Source: Salipiger mangrovisoli (GTDB lineage: Bacteria; Pseudomonadota; Alphaproteobacteria; Rhodobacterales; Rhodobacteraceae). From it: 64,000 nucleotides of DNA. The DNA lies in the NCBI RefSeq assembly GCF_015223355.1, contig NZ_JADFFK010000001.1, forward strand, positions 248,001 to 312,000, given 5' to 3'. The position numbers and the translations under genes were made by a program. Numbering within the stretch: position 1 is the stretch's first letter; each line of letters opens with the position of its first letter. Below are positions 21,414 through 29,947 of the stretch, in pieces. The notes under the pieces were generated by a model. It saw only the letters and a list, made by a program, of their open reading frames with translations, was not told where the DNA came from and ran no database searches.

Positions 21414-21507
21414 GACGTCCTCCGTGGATCTGAGGCGAAAATGCCTTGCTGTCGGATCAACTAGAGGGGACGGCATAAGTTCCCAATTGCAGAATCCTGT
21501 TGCAGTG

Positions 21508-21522
21508 ATAAGAATTTCTTAT
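21508..21522 (+). promoter_or_regulatory. Candidate OxyR (LysR-type) box overlapping the oxyR start
   Basis: The 15-base inverted repeat ATAAGAATTTCTTAT contains the T-N11-A pattern of LysR-type operators (T509, A521 in the last three digits). It overlaps the oxyR ATG at 21521, a position suited to autorepression, while more distant sites in the same 107-base divergent region could activate katA. A direct repeat of TTGCAG lies just upstream. Confidence 0.6.
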
Positions 21523-22474
21523 GTCTTTGACCCTCCGACAACTCAGCTATTTCCGGGCGCTCGCCGAGCAGCGCAACTTCCGGCGGGCGGCGGAATCCTG
21601 CAACGTTTCGCAACCGGCGCTCTCGGTGCAGATCCGCGAGCTCGAGGCCGCGCTGAACGGGCCGCTGGTCGAGCGGCAGGCCCGCGACGTGGTGCTGACG
21701 CCCTTCGGCCGCGAGGTGCTGGACAGCGCCGAGCGCATCCTCGCCGAAGTGGCGGGACTGGAACATGCGGCGCGGCGGCGGGGCGGGCTGACCGGCAAGC
21801 TGTCGCTGGGGGTGATCCCGACCATCGCGCCCTATTTCCTGCCCGAGGCGCTGGCTGCGCTCCGGGCCGAGGACATCTCGCTCGACGTCGAGGTGACCGA
21901 GACCAAGACCGAAACCCTGCTGGCGCGGCTTGCGGACGGGGCGCTCGACGCGGCGCTGGTCGCGCTGCCGATCGAGCAGGAGGGGATCGAGGTGCTGCCG
22001 CTCTTCGAGGACCGCTTCCTGCTCGCCGGCAGCGCCGCGCGGCTCGATCAGATCAGCCGTGTGTCCAGCCCCGAGGGGCTGGCGGAAAGCCAGCTGCTGC
22101 TGCTCGAGGATGGGCATTGCCTGACCGACCAGGCGCTGGCGGTCTGCGGGCGTGGCAGGGGAAACGCGCGGATCAACATGGGCGCGACCTCGCTCTCGAC
22201 GCTGTCGCGGCTGGTGGCGGCGGGGTTCGGGCTGACGCTCATGCCGGAGGTGGCCGCGCTGACCGAACTGCGCGCCTCGCCGGGGATGCGCCTGCGCCGC
22301 TTCGCCGAGCCCGAGCCGGCGCGGATCATTGCCCTGGCGCGGCGCGCGTCGAGCCACCGCGAGGGCTGGTTCACCGAACTGGCGGACGTTCTTCAGACTG
22401 TGGGCGAGGGCTTGGTCGCACAGGTGCGGCAAAGCGACGAGGTCGGCAGCGCTGCGGGGCGAACTGCGGGGTGA
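21521..22474 (+). CDS. oxyR: Peroxide-sensing LysR-type regulator OxyR
   Basis: A 317-residue LysR-type activator. The winged helix-turn-helix spans about 1-60 (LSYFRALAEQRNFRRAAESCNVSQPALSVQI). The substrate-binding-like domain has the OxyR redox pair in DGHCLTDQALAVC, at Cys200 and Cys209, the same nine-residue spacing as the sensing cysteines of E. coli OxyR. With divergent katA this is a peroxide-response module. A dyad overlapping the start codon suggests autoregulation. A 12-bp hairpin lies about 40 bases past the stop. Confidence 0.94.
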   Translation: MSLTLRQLSYFRALAEQRNFRRAAESCNVSQPALSVQIRELEAALNGPLVERQARDVVLTPFGREVLDSAERILAEVAGLEHAARRRGGLTGKLSLGVIPTIAPYFLPEALAALRAEDISLDVEVTETKTETLLARLADGALDAALVALPIEQEGIEVLPLFEDRFLLAGSAARLDQISRVSSPEGLAESQLLLLEDGHCLTDQALAVCGRGRGNARINMGATSLSTLSRLVAAGFGLTLMPEVAALTELRASPGMRLRRFAEPEPARIIALARRASSHREGWFTELADVLQTVGEGLVAQVRQSDEVGSAAGRTAG

Positions 22475-23056
22475 GCAGGGCCTCTGCAAGCAACGAGGGC
22501 CGGCTGCACGTATGAAGCCGCGCAGCGGGCTGCGCGGCTTCCTGGTCCCTAGGCGGAACTTCCACCCCGGCCGTGATCGCTGGGGAGACGAGGGTGCCAT
22601 GGGCGGGCAGAACCGTTTCAGGACTTTAGGATTGGAGCCTTGGGACGCGGCTCCCTTCCTGGGAGACCCGGCGTTGAGGGAAATTTAACGCCGAGCCGTA
22701 AAGACGCTTGGTCGACCGAGCGGGACTCGTAACAACTGATGATTCTAAATGACGTCAGACTGGTAACAGGGGCAGAATACAGGCTTTGTTCGGCACGCCT
22801 ATCCTCGATTTTGAGTGTTTCAGGGTGGTAACAGAAGACCTTGCTGCGGTGCCGCAAGGTAATGCGTGGAAAACATGGGCTAAATCTTGCCGATCTCGTG
22901 GCGGACCCTTGCTTGTCGCAAACGCAGTGTTTCCAAAAAGTGAACTCAGGGCTGCGATCTGTCGTCGATACTTGCGCAAAAGGGGCAGGGCGCGCGCGCT
23001 TTGACATCTCCGATGCCGCCTGTGTCCCGAGGTTATGCTCGTGCCGGAGACTTGCC
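22475..23056. other. 582-base region without a convincing gene
   Basis: It begins with a hairpin at 22514-22541 (12-bp stem starting GAAGCCGCGCAG, loop CGGG, no T run) that may mark the end of the oxyR transcript. From about 22680 to 22990 the sequence is visibly lower in GC than the surroundings. Short frames on both strands lack proper ribosome sites and known domains. It may hold promoter sequence for the small secreted protein downstream, a non-coding RNA, or the remains of a mobile element; I cannot decide. Confidence 0.4.
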
Positions 23057-23470
23057 TTGATCCGAAACCTCTCAATCGCGGTTCTGGTCTGCCTTTGTGC
23101 CGCGCAGGTTCAGGCGCAGGCGCAAGCAAAGGCAAAGGTGGGGTTTCCTCAAGGCACCTTCGGCACGGTGCTCAGCGGTTCGGTCACCGGCCACGGCTTC
23201 CTGGACTACCAGCTGGATGCGCGGGAGGGGCAGGCGCTCACCTTCGCCTTGACGGTGACCCGAACCGACGGCGACGGCACGGCCTATCTCAACGTGCTGC
23301 CACCCGGCAGTACGGGGGCGGCGATCTATGTCGGGTCGATGGACGAGGATGGCACAGAAACCGTCTCTCTGCCCGAGGATGGGACCTACACGCTCCGGGT
23401 CTACCTCATGGGCAACGACAGGGACGCGGGTAAGACGGTCGGCTTCGATCTCGATGTCTCGATCCGCTAG
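23057..23470 (+). CDS. Small secreted protein resembling g-type lysozyme inhibitor PliG
   Basis: A 137-residue exported protein: signal peptide about 1-23 (MIRNLSIAVLVCLCAAQVQA), then one beta-rich domain. The pattern F-x-x-G-x-x-G-x-x-x-SG-x-(V/I)-x-G, then Y-x-L-D-A-x-x-GQ, LPPGS, and SLPEDGTYTLRVY followed by N-D-R resembles the periplasmic lysozyme inhibitor PliG and related PPC-like domains. The likely start is TTG at 23057 with GGAG seven bases upstream; no in-frame ATG keeps the signal peptide. If correct, it protects peptidoglycan from host or predator lysozyme. A generic carbohydrate- or protein-binding domain is the alternative. Confidence 0.65.
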   Translation: MIRNLSIAVLVCLCAAQVQAQAQAKAKVGFPQGTFGTVLSGSVTGHGFLDYQLDAREGQALTFALTVTRTDGDGTAYLNVLPPGSTGAAIYVGSMDEDGTETVSLPEDGTYTLRVYLMGNDRDAGKTVGFDLDVSIR

Positions 23471-23773
23471 GCGCAGGGCGATCCGCAGCGAAGGGCGGAT
23501 CGGCCGAGCAATTCTGGAAGGAGTGTAATATTTTGATGAAACGCAATGACATGGTTGATTTTACTTTGGGGTAGTCTGATACTTCCCGCATGAGGCGAGC
23601 GTTTCTTGTTGTGACCGCCTCCATTTAACTGTGTTGCGCCCGGAATTCGGTCGGCCGTTTTGATTTGGTCGCCAAGTCGCACGAAAGCAAGGACCGGTCG
23701 CCCCACGCGCTCGGGGCATGTCGGGCAGAATAAGTGGTTCGAATTTTACCCCCAATTTTCTAGGGAGATTTTC
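23471..23773. other. 303-base intergenic region before the sulfatase gene
   Basis: It contains a weak hairpin at 23480-23501 (GATCCGC/GCGGATC) that could end the upstream gene. An AT-rich stretch (about 23520-23580) may include a promoter. No open frame with a good start is present. The sulfatase ribosome site AGGGAG is at the right end. Confidence 0.45.
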
Positions 23774-25342
23774 ATGAAACGGACACTGTTGACGACCGTG
23801 GTCGTCGGTTCCGCATTGGCTTTCGGGCCAGCGGCCTGGGCGCAGGACGGCACCGCAGAAAAGCCGAACATTCTGGTGATCTTCGGGGATGACATCGGCC
23901 AGACCAACCTCTCGACCTACAGCTTCGGCCTGATGGGCTACACCACGCCAAACATCGACCGGATCGCCAATGAGGGCGCCAAGTTCACGGATTACTACGC
24001 CGAGCAGAGCTGCACCGCCGGCCGCTCGACCTTCCTCACCGGCCAGTCGACGCTGCGCACCGGCCTGTCGAAGGTGGGCCTTCCGGGGGCCAACGCCGGG
24101 CTTCAGGCCAAGGACGCGACGCTTGCCTCGGCGCTCAAGGACCTGGGCTATGCCACCGGCCAGTTCGGCAAGAACCACATGGGCGACCGGGACGAGTTCC
24201 TGCCCACCGCGCATGGCTTCGACGAGTTCTTCGGCAACCTCTACCACCTCAACGCCGAGGAAGAGCCCGAGCAGTTCAACTATCCGAAGGACCCGGAGTT
24301 CCGCGAGCGCTTCGGTCCGCGCGGCGTGCTGCACTCTTACGCCGACGGCGAGATCGAGGACACTGGCCCGCTCACCCGCAAGCGCATGGAGACGGTGGAC
24401 GAGGAAACCGCCGCCGGGGCCATCGACTTCATGAAGCGCGCGGTGGAATCGGGCACGCCCTTCTTCACCTGGTACAACACCACGCGGATGCACTACAAAA
24501 CCCACGTCCGCGCCGAGAACCGGAGCGAGCCGGGGCTGACCGCACCGACCGAATACGCCGACGGCATGGTCGAGAATGACGGGGTGGTCGGCTCGGTGCT
24601 CGACGCGCTCGACGAGCTGGGCGTCGCCGACAACACCATCGTCGTCTACACCACCGACAACGGGCCGCACCAGAACACCTGGCCCGATGCCGGCACCACG
24701 CCGTTCCGCTCGGAAAAGAACACCAACTGGGAAGGCGCCTACCGCGTGCCCGCGCTGATCCGCTGGCCCGGCGTCATCGAGCCCGGCACGGTCTACACCG
24801 ACATCTTCTCGGGTCTTGACTGGTTCCCGACCCTGATGGCCGCCGTTGGCGACACCGACATCAAGGAGCGCCTGCTTGCCGGCACCACGATCGACGGCAA
24901 GGAGTACAAGAACTACCTCGACGGCTACAACCAGCTCGACTACCTCACCGGCAAGACCGAGGAGGGCGCGCGCGACGAGTTCTTCTATCTCAACGACGAC
25001 GGCGAGATCGTCGGCCTGCGCTACGAGAACTGGAAGGTGGTCTTCAAGGAGCAGCGCATGAAGGGCACCATGGCCGTCTGGGCCGAACCCTTCACCGAAC
25101 TGCGCGTGCCCAAGATGTTCGACCTGCGTGCCGACCCCTACGAGCGGGCCGACATCACATCGAACACCTATTGGGACTGGCTGAGCGATCACGCCTACCT
25201 CGTCGCCCCGGCGTCGATGGAGATCGCCAAGTTCTTCGAGACCTTCAAGGAGTTCCCGCCGTCGCAGCGGCCGGACAGCTTCTCGATCGACCAGATCCAG
25301 GAAGAGCTGAACAACAGTCTCAGCAGCCTCGGCAGCCAGTAG
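23774..25342 (+). CDS. Exported Cys-type sulfatase
   Basis: Hydrolyses sulfate esters, probably in the periplasm. The 522-residue protein has a Sec signal (1-24, ending AWAQ) and the alkaline phosphatase-type sulfatase fold. Metal ligands appear as FGDD (Asp39, Asp40). The catalytic motif is SCTAGRS, with Cys80 in the C-x-(P/A)-x-R pattern that is converted to formylglycine. Downstream is TDNGPH, the typical metal-binding DN. The modifying enzyme is not in the window. AGGGAG precedes the start. The natural substrate cannot be inferred. It is followed by a secreted HAD phosphatase gene and a MoxR-VWA cluster in the same direction. Confidence 0.93.
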   Translation: MKRTLLTTVVVGSALAFGPAAWAQDGTAEKPNILVIFGDDIGQTNLSTYSFGLMGYTTPNIDRIANEGAKFTDYYAEQSCTAGRSTFLTGQSTLRTGLSKVGLPGANAGLQAKDATLASALKDLGYATGQFGKNHMGDRDEFLPTAHGFDEFFGNLYHLNAEEEPEQFNYPKDPEFRERFGPRGVLHSYADGEIEDTGPLTRKRMETVDEETAAGAIDFMKRAVESGTPFFTWYNTTRMHYKTHVRAENRSEPGLTAPTEYADGMVENDGVVGSVLDALDELGVADNTIVVYTTDNGPHQNTWPDAGTTPFRSEKNTNWEGAYRVPALIRWPGVIEPGTVYTDIFSGLDWFPTLMAAVGDTDIKERLLAGTTIDGKEYKNYLDGYNQLDYLTGKTEEGARDEFFYLNDDGEIVGLRYENWKVVFKEQRMKGTMAVWAEPFTELRVPKMFDLRADPYERADITSNTYWDWLSDHAYLVAPASMEIAKFFETFKEFPPSQRPDSFSIDQIQEELNNSLSSLGSQ

Positions 25343-25359
25343 GCGCCGCCGTCATCGGG

Positions 25360-25381
25360 GAGGGCCGCCAGCGCGGCCCTC
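25360..25381 (+). other. Hairpin between the sulfatase and HAD genes
   Basis: A 9-bp perfect stem (GAGGGCCGC with its complement) and a CAGC loop. No T run follows, so it is not a clear terminator. It could stabilise the sulfatase mRNA 3' end or set different levels for the sulfatase and the downstream genes. Confidence 0.45.
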
Positions 25382-25444
25382 TCGCTCCATTCAAGATTGC
25401 AGCCGGACCGCGCCAGGCGCTCTTCCGGCAAAGGGATTGTCCTC

Positions 25445-26428
25445 ATGATGCATCCGAGATTTCTCGCGGGCGTCGCAGCCGTGGCGCTTCTCGCCGCTGG
25501 CTCCGCCCTTGCCGACCCGCTGCCCTCGTGGAACGACACCGGGGCCAAGCAGGCGATCATCGATTTCGTCGACGGCGTGACCGACCCCTCTTCGGACAGT
25601 TTCGTCCCCGAGGAGGACCGCATCGCCGCCTTCGACAACGACGGCACGCTCTGGACCGAGCAGCCGGTGTATTTCCAGGCGCTCTACGCGCTCGACGTGC
25701 TGCAGGAGAAGGCCAAGGCCGATCCCGGCATCCTCACCACGCCCGCGCTCGAGGCCGGCGCCAAGGGCGACGTGGGCGGCATCCTCGCGACCGGCATGGA
25801 GGGGCTCTTGGAAGTGGTCAACGTCTCGCACTCCGGCCTGACCGTGGACGAGTTCCAGGCCGACGCGCTCGACTGGCTCACGAACTACACCCATCCGACG
25901 ACGAAGAAGCCTTATGTCGAAATGGTTTACCAGCCGATGCTCGAGCTGTTGAGCTACCTGCGCGACGAGGGGTTCACCACCTATATCGTCTCGGGCGGGG
26001 GCATCGACTTCATCCGCGCCTTCGCCGAGGACACCTATGGCATTCCGCCGTGGCAGGTGGTCGGCACAGAGGGCAACACCGCCTACGAAGTGGTCGACGG
26101 GCTGCCGATGCTGACCAAGAACGGCGGCGTCACCTTCATCGACGACAAGGAGGGCAAGCCGGTCGGCATTGCCCGCCACATCGGCCGCAAGCCGATCTTC
26201 GCCGCGGGCAACTCGGATGGTGATTTCGCCATGCTCGAATACACCACCTCGGGCGAGGGGCCGTCCTTCGGCCTGCTGGTGCATCACACCGATGCGGCGC
26301 GCGAGTTCGCCTATGACCGCGAGGGGCACATCGGCACCCTGAACCGCGGGCTCGACGAGGGGCCGGGTCTTGGCTGGACCATCGTCGACATGGCGCAGGA
26401 CTGGGCCAAGGTATTCCCCACCGAGTGA
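25445..26428 (+). CDS. Secreted HAD-superfamily phosphatase
   Basis: A 327-residue protein with a Sec signal (about 1-23, ending SALAD) and a HAD hydrolase core. Motif I is AFDNDGTLW, with the nucleophile and acid/base aspartates; motif II is YIVSGGG; motifs III/IV are represented by AGNSDGDFAM. It resembles phosphoserine-phosphatase-type HADs that are exported. Two start codons are adjacent (25445 and 25448). It lies about 100 bases after the sulfatase gene and only 24 bases before moxR, so it probably belongs to the same transcript as the MoxR cluster. Substrate unknown. Confidence 0.87.
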   Translation: MMHPRFLAGVAAVALLAAGSALADPLPSWNDTGAKQAIIDFVDGVTDPSSDSFVPEEDRIAAFDNDGTLWTEQPVYFQALYALDVLQEKAKADPGILTTPALEAGAKGDVGGILATGMEGLLEVVNVSHSGLTVDEFQADALDWLTNYTHPTTKKPYVEMVYQPMLELLSYLRDEGFTTYIVSGGGIDFIRAFAEDTYGIPPWQVVGTEGNTAYEVVDGLPMLTKNGGVTFIDDKEGKPVGIARHIGRKPIFAAGNSDGDFAMLEYTTSGEGPSFGLLVHHTDAAREFAYDREGHIGTLNRGLDEGPGLGWTIVDMAQDWAKVFPTE

Positions 26429-26452
26429 CGTGCGCTGAAAGGTAAGGGCGGT

Positions 26453-27457
<1,005 letters not shown>

Positions 27458-27468
27458 GGGGGGACACG

Positions 27469-28446
27469 ATGAAGGACCGCGCCGCCCGCATCCGCACCGG
27501 CACCCTGCGCAAGGCTCCGCAGGTCACGGATGATCCGCGCATCCACACCGATCTTGCCTATCTGCGCAGCCTCGAAGGGCCGGCGCGGGGCCTCAGCTTC
27601 CTGCCGCGCCAGCCGGCGCAGTCGGTGCTCAACGGCCGCCACGCCTCTCGGCTGCGCGGGCGCGGGCTCAACTTCGAGGAGTTGCGCGACTACCTGCCCG
27701 GCGACGACATCCGCGCCATCGACTGGAAAGTTACCGCCCGGACGGGAAAACCGCATGTCCGCGTGATGACCGAGGAACGTGACCGCCCGGCGCTGATCGT
27801 CGTCGACCAGCGCATGTCGATGTTCTTCGGCACCCGCCGCGCGATGAAATCCGTCACCGCTGCCGAGGCCGCGGCGATGACCGCCTTCCGCATCCTCGAT
27901 CAGGGCGACCGGGTTGGGGGCATCGTCTTCGGGGATGAACTTCTGGCCGAGGTCCGCCCGCAGCGCAGCCGCGCCGCGCTCAATCGGTTTCTCACCGCGC
28001 TGGCCGAGGCAAACCATCTGCTGCACGCCGAGGCGCCCAATGTCGCCCCCATCGGCCTGACCGAGGTGCTGCGCGCCGTGGCGCGGATCGCCAGCCGCAA
28101 CCATCTGATCATCGTGCTCAGCGACTTCGACGGCATCGACGCCGAGACCGACCGCATCGTCTCGGGGCTGGCCCGCCACAATGACCTGATCCTCGTGCCG
28201 GTGACCGATCCCAGCGCCGGCGAGATTCCCGCGGGGCTGAAGCTCATCGTCACGGATGGCGAGTTGCAGGCCGAGATCGACACAGCCGTGCCCGGCACCC
28301 GCAAGGGGCTCGTCGAGATGTCGAAGGGGCGGCTGGGAGAGGTGCTCGACTGGCAGCGCCGCTTCGGGGTGTCGATCCTGCCGCTCTCGGCGGGAGAGGA
28401 GACGCTGCCGCAGATGCGCCGCCTGCTGGGGCTCGGCCCGCGATGA
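27469..28446 (+). CDS. DUF58 domain protein
   Basis: A 325-residue soluble protein. The DUF58 signature ELRDYLPGDDIRAIDWKVTARTG is followed by a VWA-like fold (about 100-290), with VVDQRMSMFFG in place of a canonical MIDAS. The family almost always neighbours MoxR and probably bridges the ATPase and the membrane VWA partners. The start at 27469 follows GAGGGGGGA. Its stop overlaps the start of the next gene (ATGA at 28443). Confidence 0.92.
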   Translation: MKDRAARIRTGTLRKAPQVTDDPRIHTDLAYLRSLEGPARGLSFLPRQPAQSVLNGRHASRLRGRGLNFEELRDYLPGDDIRAIDWKVTARTGKPHVRVMTEERDRPALIVVDQRMSMFFGTRRAMKSVTAAEAAAMTAFRILDQGDRVGGIVFGDELLAEVRPQRSRAALNRFLTALAEANHLLHAEAPNVAPIGLTEVLRAVARIASRNHLIIVLSDFDGIDAETDRIVSGLARHNDLILVPVTDPSAGEIPAGLKLIVTDGELQAEIDTAVPGTRKGLVEMSKGRLGEVLDWQRRFGVSILPLSAGEETLPQMRRLLGLGPR

Positions 28447-28943
28447 ACGAGGAGGAGCCGCAGGCCGAAACCCTGATCACGCTGGTCAACCAGTTGATCG
28501 AGCCCGAGGCGCCGCCGCCGGTGCCGCTGACGCCGCAGACATGGGGCTGGGCGGCGCTGGGGCTGATCCTGCTGGCGCTGGCGCTCTGGGGGCTGTGGCG
28601 CTGGTATCGATACCACGCGGCCAATGCCTATCGACGCGCGGCGCTGGCCGAGCTGGCCGCCACCGACACAACCGCCGCGCTCGCCGCCATCCTCCGCCGC
28701 GCCGCGCTGGCGGCCTATCCCCGTGCCGAGGTCGCCTCGCTGACCGGGAATGACTGGACGGCCTTTCTGTCGCGCACGGGCAAGGGGGCCTTCCCCGAAG
28801 CGGCGGGGGAGGAGCTGCGCCGTGCGCCCTACCGCGACCCGCAGGCCGCGCCTTCGCCCGCGCTGCGTCACGCCGCGCTGCGCTGGCTGAAGACCCATCG
28901 CGCTGCGCCCGCCGGCACCCGGACCGCGGAGGCGCGCGCATGA
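28443..28943 (+). CDS. DUF4381 family membrane protein
   Basis: A 166-residue protein with one transmembrane helix (about 36-56: WGWAALGLILLALALWGLWRWY). It has a short periplasmic-side N-terminus (LVNQLIEPEAPPPVP is typical of DUF4381) and a cytoplasmic helical tail with a TGNDWTAFLS segment. This family is found in MoxR/VWA clusters and probably anchors the complex. It overlaps both neighbours by four bases, which implies tight co-expression. Confidence 0.9.
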   Translation: MNEEEPQAETLITLVNQLIEPEAPPPVPLTPQTWGWAALGLILLALALWGLWRWYRYHAANAYRRAALAELAATDTTAALAAILRRAALAAYPRAEVASLTGNDWTAFLSRTGKGAFPEAAGEELRRAPYRDPQAAPSPALRHAALRWLKTHRAAPAGTRTAEARA

Positions 28944-29947
28944 TCTCGCTCGCCGCGCCCTGGCTCCTGCTGCTCCTGCCGCTGCCGCTGCTCGTCCGCT
29001 GGCTGGTGCCACCCCACCGCGAGCGCGAGAGCGCGCTGCGCTTCCCGTTCTTCCGGCGCATGGCCGAGGCCGCGGGGGCCGAGCCGCGCGCCGGGGCGGT
29101 AGTGCTGTCGCGCCCGATGGTCTCGGCGATCACCGCCGCGCTCTGCTGGGGGCTGGTGGTGCTCGCGCTGGCCCGGCCCGAGCGCGTTGGTGCGCCGATC
29201 ACCATCGAGACCGCGGCGCGCGACGTGGTTCTGGCGATCGACATCTCGGGCTCGATGGACGCCAGGGATTTCGCCACGTCCGACGGGGAGCGGATCCAGC
29301 GCCTCGCCGGGGTGCGGCAGGTGGTGCGGGCGTTCGTTGCCGGCCGCGAGGGCGATCGCATGGCGCTGATCGTCTTCGGCACGGCGGCCTATCTGCAGGC
29401 GCCGCTGACTGACGATCTGACCACGATCACCGAGCTTCTGGACCGCACCGAAGTGGGCATGGCCGGGCCGCACACGGCCTTTGGGGACGCCATCGGTCTG
29501 GCCATCCGCACCTTCGAGGCCAGCGACATCGACCAGCGGCTGCTGATCCTGCTTTCCGACGGCTCGGATACGGCCAGCCGCATGAGCCCGGTGAATGCCG
29601 CCGAGATCGCCGCCGACCGCGGCGTCGAGATCTTCGCCATCGGGGTCGGCGACCCCGAAGCCACGGGGGAAAATCGCGTCGACCTTGCGGCGCTGCAAGC
29701 CGTGGCCGAGCGCACCCGCGGCCAGTACTTCTTTGCCGAGGACGCGGCGGCGCTCGAGGCGGTCTACGCCCGCATCGATCAGCTGGCCCCGCGCGAGACC
29801 GAAACCCTGTCGTTCCGTCCGCGCCTGTCGCTGAGCTGGATCCCTCTGGGGCTGGCGTCGCTGCTCGGGCTGGCCTCGGTGGTGTGGCTGCAACTGCGCG
29901 GGCGCGCGCGGCGTCGCGGCGCGCGCCCGGCGGAGGAGGCAGCATGA
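28940..29947 (+). CDS. Membrane VWA-domain protein (BatA-like)
   Basis: A 335-residue protein: N-terminal hydrophobic segments (about 5-25 and 55-75), a periplasmic von Willebrand A domain (about 90-275), and a C-terminal transmembrane helix (about 300-322). The metal-ion-dependent adhesion site is intact: AIDISGSMD, the threonine in HTAFGDA, and the aspartate in LLSDGSD. BatA-type proteins are thought to present or assemble client proteins with the help of MoxR. It overlaps both neighbours by four bases. Confidence 0.94.
   Translation: MISLAAPWLLLLLPLPLLVRWLVPPHRERESALRFPFFRRMAEAAGAEPRAGAVVLSRPMVSAITAALCWGLVVLALARPERVGAPITIETAARDVVLAIDISGSMDARDFATSDGERIQRLAGVRQVVRAFVAGREGDRMALIVFGTAAYLQAPLTDDLTTITELLDRTEVGMAGPHTAFGDAIGLAIRTFEASDIDQRLLILLSDGSDTASRMSPVNAAEIAADRGVEIFAIGVGDPEATGENRVDLAALQAVAERTRGQYFFAEDAAALEAVYARIDQLAPRETETLSFRPRLSLSWIPLGLASLLGLASVVWLQLRGRARRRGARPAEEAA

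Noticed and set aside
20091-21464. A 457-residue plus-strand frame
   Set aside because: Antisense to katA with no family features.
22618-23007. A 129-residue minus-strand frame after oxyR
   Set aside because: Its only ribosome-like site touches the start codon, and no domain is recognised. A mobile-element remnant could not be confirmed.
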